A program made the translations under genes and the position numbers. The notes beneath the pieces were generated by a model. The model saw only the letters and a list, made by a program, of their open reading frames with translations, was not told where the DNA came from and did no database searches. A DNA stretch of 12,235 bases from an uncultured Prevotellaceae bacterium (GTDB taxonomy: Bacteria; Bacteroidota; Bacteroidia; Bacteroidales; Bacteroidaceae), in contig CADCQC010000250.1 of NCBI GenBank assembly GCA_902803455.1, positions 1-12,235 on the forward strand. Direction: 5' to 3'. Within the stretch, counting starts at the first letter, position 1. Each line of letters starts with the position of its first letter. This document shows positions 6,897 through 12,235 of this stretch, piece after piece.

Positions 6897-7280
6897 TTAT
6901 TCTGTCATGTCGCCTTCTACGTAGAGGCGGGTCATTTCGGTCACGCAGTTGGTGCGCACGGTGATACTCTTCTTAAAGTGTCCCGGATTTTTGCCGGCAC
7001 CGTTGTAGGTCACCTCGATCGTGCCTTTCTCACCCGGGTTGATGGGTGTCTTGGTGTATTGGGGCACAGTGCAGCCACAACTGGCTACAGCTTGGTTGAT
7101 TACGAGTGGGGCATCACCCACGTTGGTGAAGTTGAAGGTGCATTTCTGCACGGCGTTGCTCTCGGAGAATGTGCCGAAATTGTGTGACTTCTTGTCAAAC
7201 TTGATTTCTGCTTGTTTTTGGGCTGCTGCATAGCTGATGGAGCAAAGCATCAGCAATGTCATCATGATAATTTTTTTCAT
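6897..7280 (-). CDS. DUF1573 domain protein, exported
   Basis: A 127-residue protein with a signal peptide (residues 1-20, MKKIIMMTLLMLCSISYAAA, then QKQ). The rest is one DUF1573 domain, an immunoglobulin-like beta-sandwich common in Bacteroidota: HNFGTFSE (33-40), F.F.N.G.APLVI (about 49-61), SCGCTVP (67-73), P..PG..G.I.V.YN (about 79-93) and GHFKKSITVRTN (100-111). The CGC pair (Cys68, Cys70) in the family signature is intact. The molecular role of the family is unknown; the protein should be periplasmic or envelope-associated. A conserved start (ATG at 7280) is preceded by an AT-rich leader. It stands alone, downstream of but probably transcribed separately from the 705-residue gene. Confidence 0.9.
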   Translation of the reverse strand: MKKIIMMTLLMLCSISYAAAQKQAEIKFDKKSHNFGTFSESNAVQKCTFNFTNVGDAPLVINQAVASCGCTVPQYTKTPINPGEKGTIEVTYNGAGKNPGHFKKSITVRTNCVTEMTRLYVEGDMTE

Positions 7281-7300
7281 AATCTCGTGTCTTTAGACTG

Positions 7301-7368
7301 CAAAAATAGTCATTTACTCCTACATTATGTCTCTTTTAAACGATTATTGCACAAAATTAACAAAATTA
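7301..7368 (-). promoter_or_regulatory. Candidate promoter elements for the DUF1573 gene
   Basis: The minus strand has TATTTTTG at 7308-7301, 21 nt before the ATG, and two TAATTTTG elements in tandem (7368-7361 and 7359-7352) as part of a 9-bp direct repeat ACAAAATTA. All fit the -7 consensus, but none has a TTTG at the expected -33 distance. Which one is used cannot be decided from sequence. The position nearest the gene also lies inside GACT...AGTC (7297-7312), a short inverted repeat. Confidence 0.4.
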
Positions 7369-7374
7369 CAAACA

Positions 7375-9492
7375 TCATATATTTTGCCGGAAGGCTTTCA
7401 GGACATCGCATTTCTGCACATAACGTGGCATGTTGCTCATCCCTTTCTGGTTGACATACTGGTTGAGTTGCGAGTAGGCTTTGTATTGGCGGGTGCCGCG
7501 GATCGGTTTGTAGATATATCGGTTGTTTTCCCAGTCGTATTCCTCTTCGCACCAGGGGTCGATGGGGATATAGGCGATGGCATAGAGACTGTTGAGGTGC
7601 AGCGGGTCGGTATTGTTCTTCACGCTCTCGTTCAGATAGTCGAGGGCTATTTTGACGAAGTCAGGACGGTCGACGCGTGCGGTGTCATAGACACTCACCC
7701 CATATCGTGTGAGCCACCAGCAGTCGCCCTTGTAGGAAGCCTGTAAGTAGCGTGTGGCCAGGTCGTAGGCCAACTGTTGGCGTGTCTCGGCGTTGGCGAG
7801 TGTATAGCGCTCTTGCAACTGTACCATCTCCTTGCAGAAGTCGAGTTTCTTGTTGCTGCGGATGGAGCCTTGGCCGGGGCCGTCGGTGGCATCGTTATCA
7901 CTGATTTTCTGCTTGCCCATCCAACGGGGCTTGGTATAGTCGCGGTGGGCCACATAATAACTGATGTTCTGTTGTTCCATGAAGGATGCGGGCACCTTGC
8001 TGAGATAGTTGATGGCCTCAGCAAACTGGTTGTTGGCCAGGTAGCAGGTGCCGATGAGGTCGTTAAAATAGGTCTCGTCGATTTTGATGCACGACTTGGC
8101 GATCTGCTCCAGGGCATCACCTCCCTTGTTGAAGATATATTGCTTGTGCTCAACGAGTTGTTTGGGTGTCATCTCATCGAGTGCTTGGAAGTATTCGTTG
8201 GAGTAGCTACCTTCTGTACGGTCGAAGGAACCATCTTCGAAAGTCCTGTTGGTGAGTCTGTTGGTGTTCTCCATCATCCCCAACAAGGCGGTAGCCAGTT
8301 GTAACTGTCCGTTCTCCTTGTATTTGGGAACCAGGTTGTTGTAGACCAGGCGATCGAGGATATCCTCATAGTGGTTGTATTGGTAAATGCTGGGAGACTC
8401 CTCTTTGATCTTGGCGCCGAGCCATTTGATTTCGTTGGCGATCCATGCGTTGTATTCTTTGTTGAGGGTGGCTGGTTTGACAGAGACCACCATGCGGATG
8501 GCGCGTGCATTGTCTTTCATGCGCGGCGTGCCGTTCATGTCGACCGCCTTGTTGAGGGTGGCAATGGCATCTTTATACTTCCCGAAAAGAAACTCCAGTT
8601 CGCCGGCGGCAGCCATCCAGAGCGCTGGTGACTTTGTCTTGCCGCTGCTCACCAGTCCTTTGGCATAGGTGATGAAGCGCTCGGCCTCGCTCTTCAGGAT
8701 CACGCGGTGGTCGATCTGTTCCTCAATCCAATCTTTATCGGCATCGCTGTCGATGGTCTCTTGCACGTTGTTCACGAAGTCCTGTACGAGGAAGTTGATG
8801 GTGGCCGACTCCGGGTTCTCGTCATAGATGGTCTTGATACCACCCAGGTTACGCATCTTGCGCATAGCCCATTTGATGCTCACCAAGTCGCCTTGTTCTG
8901 CGTAGATGTTGCAGGCCTCCACGCGGCGGCCTACATGGAGAAGGGCACCGGCGTAGATGTTTTGCATCATGTCACGGTAGACGCTGGCGGGCAGTTTCTT
9001 TCCGGTCTGCTCCCAGAAGGCCACGTTGGCCTGATGCTGTCCCAGCACCATGTTGGCGCGCATCTGCAGCAGTTGATATTGGGGTTTCAGACGGGCGCCT
9101 TTATAACTCTTGGCTCTCATCACCATGTTGTTGAGCGTCATCTTCCGTTGCTGCAACTGTTGCTTTGTGGGATAGTCCCATGTCTCTGCCAGCTGGTCGC
9201 TGATCTCTAAATACTGGTTGAGGAGTTTCAGGTAGTTCATCATCTCGGTGTCGCCTTTTTTCTTGGCGAAAGCCTCGATCTGCTCCGCATTATATTGGTA
9301 ATGTTCCACCTCTCCCTTGGTATAGGTCTTCCAGAATTCATCAAGGCGGTCGGTGAAAAGCGTCTTATAGGCGTCCTCGTGTCTGAATACACTGAACATG
9401 TAGTTGTTGTGGGAGTGGCCCATATATGCGCAACCCCATGAGGGAGTGCAGAGTGCCAGAATGAAAATGCTAATGATAATAGATTTTTTCAT
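7375..9492 (-). CDS. Conserved exported helical, TPR-like protein of unknown function
   Basis: A 705-residue protein with an N-terminal signal sequence (MKKSIIISIFILALCTPSWG, then CAYMGHSHNNYMFSVF). Cys21 could be lipid-modified, but SWGC is a poor lipobox, so signal peptidase I cleavage is equally possible. The rest looks mainly alpha-helical with TPR-like segments such as ELEFLFGKYKDAIATLNKAV (298-317) and LIGTCYLANNQFAEAINYL (479-497). The C-terminal third contains conserved-looking aromatic blocks (GDCWWLTRYG 589-598; YAIAYIPIDPWCEEEYDW 637-654). I do not recognise a named family, though similar large TPR-like proteins starting with Cys after the signal are common in Bacteroidota. Its start overlaps the end of the upstream lipoprotein gene by 23 nt, so the two are translationally coupled and probably act together. 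Confidence 0.85.
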   Translation of the reverse strand: MKKSIIISIFILALCTPSWGCAYMGHSHNNYMFSVFRHEDAYKTLFTDRLDEFWKTYTKGEVEHYQYNAEQIEAFAKKKGDTEMMNYLKLLNQYLEISDQLAETWDYPTKQQLQQRKMTLNNMVMRAKSYKGARLKPQYQLLQMRANMVLGQHQANVAFWEQTGKKLPASVYRDMMQNIYAGALLHVGRRVEACNIYAEQGDLVSIKWAMRKMRNLGGIKTIYDENPESATINFLVQDFVNNVQETIDSDADKDWIEEQIDHRVILKSEAERFITYAKGLVSSGKTKSPALWMAAAGELEFLFGKYKDAIATLNKAVDMNGTPRMKDNARAIRMVVSVKPATLNKEYNAWIANEIKWLGAKIKEESPSIYQYNHYEDILDRLVYNNLVPKYKENGQLQLATALLGMMENTNRLTNRTFEDGSFDRTEGSYSNEYFQALDEMTPKQLVEHKQYIFNKGGDALEQIAKSCIKIDETYFNDLIGTCYLANNQFAEAINYLSKVPASFMEQQNISYYVAHRDYTKPRWMGKQKISDNDATDGPGQGSIRSNKKLDFCKEMVQLQERYTLANAETRQQLAYDLATRYLQASYKGDCWWLTRYGVSVYDTARVDRPDFVKIALDYLNESVKNNTDPLHLNSLYAIAYIPIDPWCEEEYDWENNRYIYKPIRGTRQYKAYSQLNQYVNQKGMSNMPRYVQKCDVLKAFRQNI

Positions 9493-10444
9493 AGTGATAT
9501 TGTTGAATTCTTTGGATATTCTGTGAACTGATATCGAAGATAATCACCTCGTTGTTGGCATCCGACCGGCGCTTTCCGACCGCCGTCTTGGCCTCGAGCA
9601 CGGTGCTCAACGGCACCTCGCGATGCAGGATGGTGTCGCCCGGGAGGACGGTCAGGTCGTCGTCACCGTGCATGATGCCTCTCAGGTGGTTGCCTCGGAC
9701 AAGAAGTCGCCAGGCAAAAGCAGGGTATGCCGTGGAGAGGGGTAGGGGATAGTCGGCCAGATGGCGCAGGTAAGGACCGGCGTCGTCAAGGTCGAGGATG
9801 GGATTCTTCTCGAAATTGTGAATGTCGCCGGTGTTGTAGAACATCAGGATGCCGCGGTCGACGGGCGGCGCCTTCATCGACAACTGATGGAGCCGGATGG
9901 TGACAGAGAGTTGCAGACCGTGGCGATGTGCCGCCTCCCGCAACCGGCTGAGCATGTCGAAGTAGGTCTCTTGGGTGCTTTTTGTCCAGTCGCAGTCGAT
10001 CTGGATCTCTTTGACACCTGCCACATCGTGGGTCTCCGATATCTGGAGGATGCGCTTGAGCAGCAACTGGTCGAGTCGGGTGATGTCTTTCCGCAGGCAG
10101 TCGTTGACGATAAACACGGTGGGAATGATCTCCACGCTGTCGGGCATGGGGGAGGCGAAGCGCACCGTGGCGTTGGGCATCACCTCGCCGTTTCCATCGA
10201 CCACCACGTCGAAGTAGCGCAGGTAGATGCGCTGCACGTCGTTGTCGCGCAGAAACTTCTGCTGAGAGGTGTCGCTCTCCCATGTCGTGCTCCAGTAATA
10301 GGCTGAGCGGAGCACCGTCTTGTCATCAGACTGGTGACAGGCCGTGAAGATCATCACGGCAAGCCATGCCAGCAGCGCCTTATTGAGTACAGCGAGAGGC
10401 TTTCGGAGAGCCGCTCCTGATGCGGTGTCGAGACATTTGTCCAT
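9470..10444 (-). CDS. Lipoprotein with probable alpha/beta-barrel fold, unknown function
   Basis: From the ATG at 10444 the protein has 324 residues (MDKCLDTASG...). An in-frame TTG at 10456 would add four residues, but it overlaps the promoter -7 element, so the ATG is preferred. A hydrophobic segment ends in MIFTAC (Cys36), a lipobox, followed by HQSDDK; a Q/S plus acidic pair just after the Cys resembles the lipoprotein export signal for surface display in Bacteroidota. The body alternates short beta-strands and helices: SAYYWSTTW, RIYLRYFDV, VEIIPTVFI, EIQIDCDWT, LSVTIRL, ILMFYNTGD, LSTAYPAF, VIIFDI. This fits a TIM-barrel. The IDCDW strand end, with two Asp, is where glycoside hydrolases place catalytic acids. 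It may relate to DUF3142; I cannot confirm this. Its end overlaps the 705-residue gene by 23 nt. Confidence 0.82.
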   Translation of the reverse strand: MDKCLDTASGAALRKPLAVLNKALLAWLAVMIFTACHQSDDKTVLRSAYYWSTTWESDTSQQKFLRDNDVQRIYLRYFDVVVDGNGEVMPNATVRFASPMPDSVEIIPTVFIVNDCLRKDITRLDQLLLKRILQISETHDVAGVKEIQIDCDWTKSTQETYFDMLSRLREAAHRHGLQLSVTIRLHQLSMKAPPVDRGILMFYNTGDIHNFEKNPILDLDDAGPYLRHLADYPLPLSTAYPAFAWRLLVRGNHLRGIMHGDDDLTVLPGDTILHREVPLSTVLEAKTAVGKRRSDANNEVIIFDISSQNIQRIQQYHYEKIYYH

Positions 10445-10453
10445 AATCAAGGA

Positions 10454-10483
10454 CAAACTTACAATTTTTTTTTCAATTGCAAA
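10454..10483 (-). promoter_or_regulatory. Promoter of the barrel lipoprotein/TPR-like operon
   Basis: On the minus strand TTTG (10483-10480) precedes TAAGTTTG (10461-10454) with 18 nt between, close to the Bacteroidota consensus. Transcription would start near 10447-10450, only a few nucleotides before the ATG at 10444, so the mRNA would be nearly leaderless. If the promoter is real, the TTG at 10456 cannot be the start. Confidence 0.55.
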
Positions 10484-10516
10484 TCTTTTATGGACAAAAT
10501 GGCGAGTTTTTACATT

Positions 10517-10568
10517 TTTTTATTTTAGTTCCCAGGAGTTGGTTTTTATTTTAGTCCCCAGGAGTTGG
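10517..10568. repeat. 26-bp tandem duplication across the nuclease stop codon
   Basis: Positions 10517-10542 and 10543-10568 are adjacent 26-bp copies that differ at one base (GTTCCC versus GTCCCC, at 10530 and 10556). The right copy contains the last codons and the TAA stop of the nuclease gene (minus strand reads AACTCCTGGGGACTAAAATA). The left copy repeats this end downstream of the stop, out of frame. The near identity points to a recent slippage or duplication event. It leaves the coding sequence intact. Confidence 0.9.
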
Positions 10569-11445
10569 GGAAGACCATGCGCTCTGCCGTTTCTTCTATG
10601 TCATCGGGCAGGTTGCAGAAGAAGTCGATGCCGGTGAGGCGCTCCAGTTCATCGATGCTCACCACATACTGGATGAGGCTGTCGTTTTTGCGGTCTTCAT
10701 TGAGATGCTCCACCCAGAATCCGATGGCCTTATAGCCTTGGCTGTTTTTGCAGAGGATGGCCATGAAGAAATATTTAGGCACGAGGAGGCCTTGTGAGGT
10801 GGTGAGCAGGATGTTCTCCGGGCGGTCGATGGTACCACCTTTGCAGATATAGAGGGTGTCGCGCAGACTGTTCTGGTTCCAGGTGGTACTCACGATATTC
10901 TCCATCTTCTGCCACAGGCCGGCGTTGAATTTGTTGCGCTGGGGCTGCATGTTGGAGAGGTAGAAGGTCTGGATATTGGCTTCCCTGCTGCAGAGACGGT
11001 CATACGACGGACAGATATGGCCGTGGTCATAGCCCGAACCGTAATAAGGGTCGCTGCTGTGGGTGTAGGCCTTGGGGATATCGGGGTCATAGGGATATTG
11101 TGTCTCGCCCTTGCTGGCAGTCCATCGTTGGACATTCTTGGGACTGTTGCCTTTGTGTAGGGTGTAGCAGGTCCACCGCTGAGACTTCTTCTGGCAGTCC
11201 CATTCCAGGATAAAGTTGATGCCATATTCGGCAGTGGAGTGCACCACGACGAGGTTGTCGGAGGTCCCTTTGATATGTGGCATCTCCAGACGGGCATATT
11301 CGCTGCGGTTGGTGGGGTTGGCATTGACGTTTTTCACGGTAGCGGGCGTACCGCCGCCAGGCGTGTCGTCATCGCTGTCACTTCCACAGGCAGTGAACAG
11401 GATAGGGGCTGCCAGCACGAGAAGGAGGTAGGGTATAGGCTTCAT
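10546..11445 (-). CDS. DNA/RNA non-specific endonuclease, lipoprotein
   Basis: A 299-residue member of the NUC family of beta-beta-alpha-metal (Serratia-type) nucleases, which cut DNA and RNA without sequence preference using one Mg2+. The signal peptide ends in a lipobox (ILFTAC, Cys20), followed by GSDSDDD, a close match to the SDDDD-type export signal that sends Bacteroidota lipoproteins to the cell surface. Residues 21-45 are a flexible Gly/Pro/Asn linker. The nuclease domain covers about 55-285. The catalytic motif is DHGH (140-143) with His143 as general base; the family consensus is DRGH, so Arg is replaced by His141. LSNMQPQ (163-169), Asn174 (FNAGLW, the metal-binding Asn) and Glu182 complete the site. 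Likely roles are nucleotide scavenging and degrading extracellular DNA. It lacks an obvious terminator; its stop codon lies in a 26-bp duplication. Confidence 0.95.
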   Translation of the reverse strand: MKPIPYLLLVLAAPILFTACGSDSDDDTPGGGTPATVKNVNANPTNRSEYARLEMPHIKGTSDNLVVVHSTAEYGINFILEWDCQKKSQRWTCYTLHKGNSPKNVQRWTASKGETQYPYDPDIPKAYTHSSDPYYGSGYDHGHICPSYDRLCSREANIQTFYLSNMQPQRNKFNAGLWQKMENIVSTTWNQNSLRDTLYICKGGTIDRPENILLTTSQGLLVPKYFFMAILCKNSQGYKAIGFWVEHLNEDRKNDSLIQYVVSIDELERLTGIDFFCNLPDDIEETAERMVFPNSWGLK

Positions 11446-11462
11446 AGTTTCAGATCTTGGAG

Positions 11463-11520
11463 TTTTAAAGGGTGATTGAGATTTTAAGGGGTAATGAATG
11501 ATTTGAGGGGGTGATGTGTG
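11463..11520. repeat. Degenerate 19-20-bp tandem repeat upstream of the nuclease gene
   Basis: Three adjacent units start at 11463 (TTTTAAAGGGTGATTGAGA), 11482 (TTTTAAGGGGTAATGAATGA) and 11502 (TTTGAGGGGGTGATGTGTG). The first begins 18 bp before the nuclease ATG (11445), so the repeat occupies the place where its promoter or leader should be. No TAnnTTTG element is visible in it on the minus strand. It may hold repeated operator sites, or simply be another decaying array. Confidence 0.5.
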
Positions 11521-11532
11521 CTCATTTCATTG

Positions 11533-11581
11533 AAAAAGGTGCTTCTGAGCGCATATGCAACTACGCTTCAGACGCACCTTT
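11533..11581 (-). terminator. Intrinsic terminator downstream of rpmE2
   Basis: On the minus strand AAAGGTGCGTCTGAAGCG (11581-11564) pairs with CGCTCAGAAGCACCTTT (11551-11535), with one bulge and a mismatch, around a 12-nt loop. The 3' arm runs into TTTTT (11537-11533). It ends the rpmE2 transcript about 75 nt after its stop. The 11582-11657 spacer is GC-rich compared with other spacers here and shows no convincing gene. Confidence 0.8.
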
Positions 11582-11657
11582 GTATAAGGTTCCACCTGCT
11601 GGGCGCGATAGGGGTGAGCATGATGGTCGCCACCTGGCCCGTCGTCGGTGTATGTCG

Positions 11658-11909
11658 TTATTTCTTGATCTTGCCGTAGCGGTTCATGAAACGGTCCACG
11701 CGTCCTGCGGTGTCCACAAGTTTCTTCTTACCTGTATAGAACGGGTGCGAGGTGTTGGAGATTTCGATTTTTACCAATGGGTAAGTCTCACCTTCAAATT
11801 CCACTGTCTCATTCGTCTTGCATGTGGACTTTGTAAGGAACATATCGCCGTTGGACATATCTTTGAATACGACGGGGCGATAGTTGTCTGGATGAATGCC
11901 TTTTTTCAT
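11658..11909 (-). CDS. rpmE2: 50S ribosomal protein L31, type B
   Basis: An 83-residue bL31 protein of the large ribosomal subunit, where it helps form a bridge to the 30S head. The sequence starts MKKGIHPDNYRPVVFKDMS, contains SNTSHPFYTGKKKLVDTAGRVDRF (51-74 region) and ends in a basic tail (RYGKIKK); all are diagnostic for type B. It has a single cysteine (Cys30) and no CxxC motif, so it is the zinc-independent (C-minus) form. In bacteria with both forms, type B replaces the zinc-binding one under zinc limitation; many Bacteroidota seem to carry only type B, so constitutive use is equally likely. It has its own promoter and terminator and stands as a single gene. Confidence 0.98.
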   Translation of the reverse strand: MKKGIHPDNYRPVVFKDMSNGDMFLTKSTCKTNETVEFEGETYPLVKIEISNTSHPFYTGKKKLVDTAGRVDRFMNRYGKIKK

Positions 11910-11959
11910 TTTAAATTGTTATTCTAATGTTAATGAATCCTTTTATCACGTTTGGGGTG

Positions 11960-11991
11960 CAAAATTACTCATTTTTCGCCATCCCACCAAA
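11960..11991 (-). promoter_or_regulatory. Bacteroidota promoter for rpmE2
   Basis: On the minus strand TTTG (11991-11988) and TAATTTTG (11967-11960) are separated by exactly 20 nt, the same layout and the same -7 sequence as the yidC promoter. Transcription would start near 11954 and give a leader of about 45 nt, AT-rich before the ATG at 11909. I see no zinc-regulator (Zur) palindrome around it. Confidence 0.8.
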
Positions 11992-12013
11992 TTTTTTCTC
12001 TTTTTTTTAAAAG

Positions 12014-12049
12014 AAAAAGCCGCCTGGCTGCCAGATGGCAGACAGGCGG
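12014..12049 (-). terminator. Intrinsic terminator of the right-edge gene
   Basis: On the minus strand CCGCCTG (12049-12043) pairs with CAGGCGG (12026-12020); inside, CTGCC pairs with GGCAG around an ATCT loop, with one mismatch between the two stems. CTTTTTC follows (12019-12013). It lies 24 nt after the stop of the partial gene and isolates it from rpmE2. Confidence 0.9.
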
Positions 12050-12072
12050 GTGCATAGTAATGCAATTCTCAG

Positions 12073-12235
12073 TTATTTAGCGTAGGTGATGGTGATGGTC
12101 TGCACGCGCAGCTGCACCCCACCTTTTGCTTCAGAGTGATCGTTGATGATGGTCAGCGTGTTGCCGCTGACAGTGCCGGTGAGCATCTCATTGCCGATGT
12201 AGTCGGTGCCTTGGTAGGAGTCACATTGCAGCACC
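12073..12235 (-). CDS. C-terminus of an unrecognised protein (5' end outside window)
   Basis: The frame is open from the window edge for 53 codons to a TAA at 12073-12075. The peptide runs VLQCDSYQGTDYIGNEMLTG...TVSGNTLTIINDHSE...VQLRVQTITITYAK. The alternating pattern (GTVSGNTLTII; VQLRVQTITITY) indicates beta-strands, as at the end of a beta-sandwich or lipocalin-like domain of an exported protein. I do not recognise the family. The codon use fits the neighbours and a strong terminator follows directly, so this is a real gene end rather than a chance frame. Confidence 0.7.
   Translation of the reverse strand, partial: VLQCDSYQGTDYIGNEMLTGTVSGNTLTIINDHSEAKGGVQLRVQTITITYAK

Noticed and set aside
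9430..9492. Cys21 of the 705-residue protein as a lipoprotein anchor
   Set aside because: SWGC lacks the usual Leu/Val at -3, so a call of lipoprotein is not supported, though it is not excluded.
10445..10456. TTG start at 10456 for the barrel lipoprotein
   Set aside because: It overlaps the best -7 element and would extend the protein by only four residues; the ATG at 10444 gives a normal lipoprotein signal.
11582..11657. Small RNA or tiny gene in the GC-rich spacer after rpmE2
   Set aside because: Only a 17-codon frame and a short CCACCTG direct repeat are visible; no promoter. It is best read as the rpmE2 3' untranslated region.
11910..12012. Zinc-responsive operator for rpmE2
   Set aside because: No Zur-like palindrome is visible around the promoter, so regulation by zinc is not supported by sequence.

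Overview
The window looks like chromosomal DNA of a Bacteroidota member, most likely Prevotellaceae. The support is: a DPP5-type S9 peptidase close to the Porphyromonas enzyme, a 638-residue YidC with the long N-terminal periplasmic domain, DUF3078 and DUF1573 proteins, two lipoproteins with acidic stretches after the lipid-anchored cysteine, AT-rich leaders without Shine-Dalgarno sequences, and several promoters of the Bacteroidota type (TTTG, about 18-20 nt, TAnnTTTG). No phage, IS, CRISPR, tRNA or rRNA was found. Genes are mid-GC and spacers are much more AT-rich.

Layout, left to right. (1) 1-4982, minus strand: yidC (3066-4982), a secreted dipeptidyl-peptidase 5 homologue (844-3063, 2 nt after yidC), then a 150-bp array with CTAG about every 9 bp, then the 5' two-thirds of an MFS transporter resembling the MFSD1 dipeptide carriers (1-647, cut by the window edge). 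(2) 4983-5300: a divergent, AT-rich regulatory region with a clear yidC promoter, a likely promoter for the rightward gene, an 8-bp inverted repeat and T6 tracts phased at 22 bp. (3) 5301-6599, plus strand: an outer-membrane DUF3078 beta-barrel protein, followed by hairpins, a strong terminator (6754-6802) and a second array with TCTA every 10 bp. (4) 6897-7280, minus: a small exported DUF1573 protein. (5) 7375-10444, minus: two overlapping genes of unknown function, a lipoprotein with a probable alpha/beta barrel and a 705-residue exported helical, TPR-like protein. (6) 10546-11445, minus: a probably surface-exposed lipoprotein DNA/RNA non-specific endonuclease whose 3' end has a 26-bp tandem duplication. 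(7) 11658-11909, minus: zinc-independent ribosomal protein L31 (type B), with its own promoter and terminator. (8) 12073-12235, minus: the C-terminus of an unrecognised protein with a strong terminator.

Together these are mostly envelope genes: membrane-protein insertion (YidC), periplasmic peptide breakdown (DPP5) probably linked to dipeptide uptake (MFSD1-like transporter), outer-membrane or surface proteins and a surface nuclease. The least explained signal is not in the genes. Several gene junctions carry a different short tandem repeat (periods 9, 10, about 19-20, 22 and 26 bp), and two of these arrays are built on the normally rare tetramer CTAG or its TCTA variant and sit directly after a stop codon.
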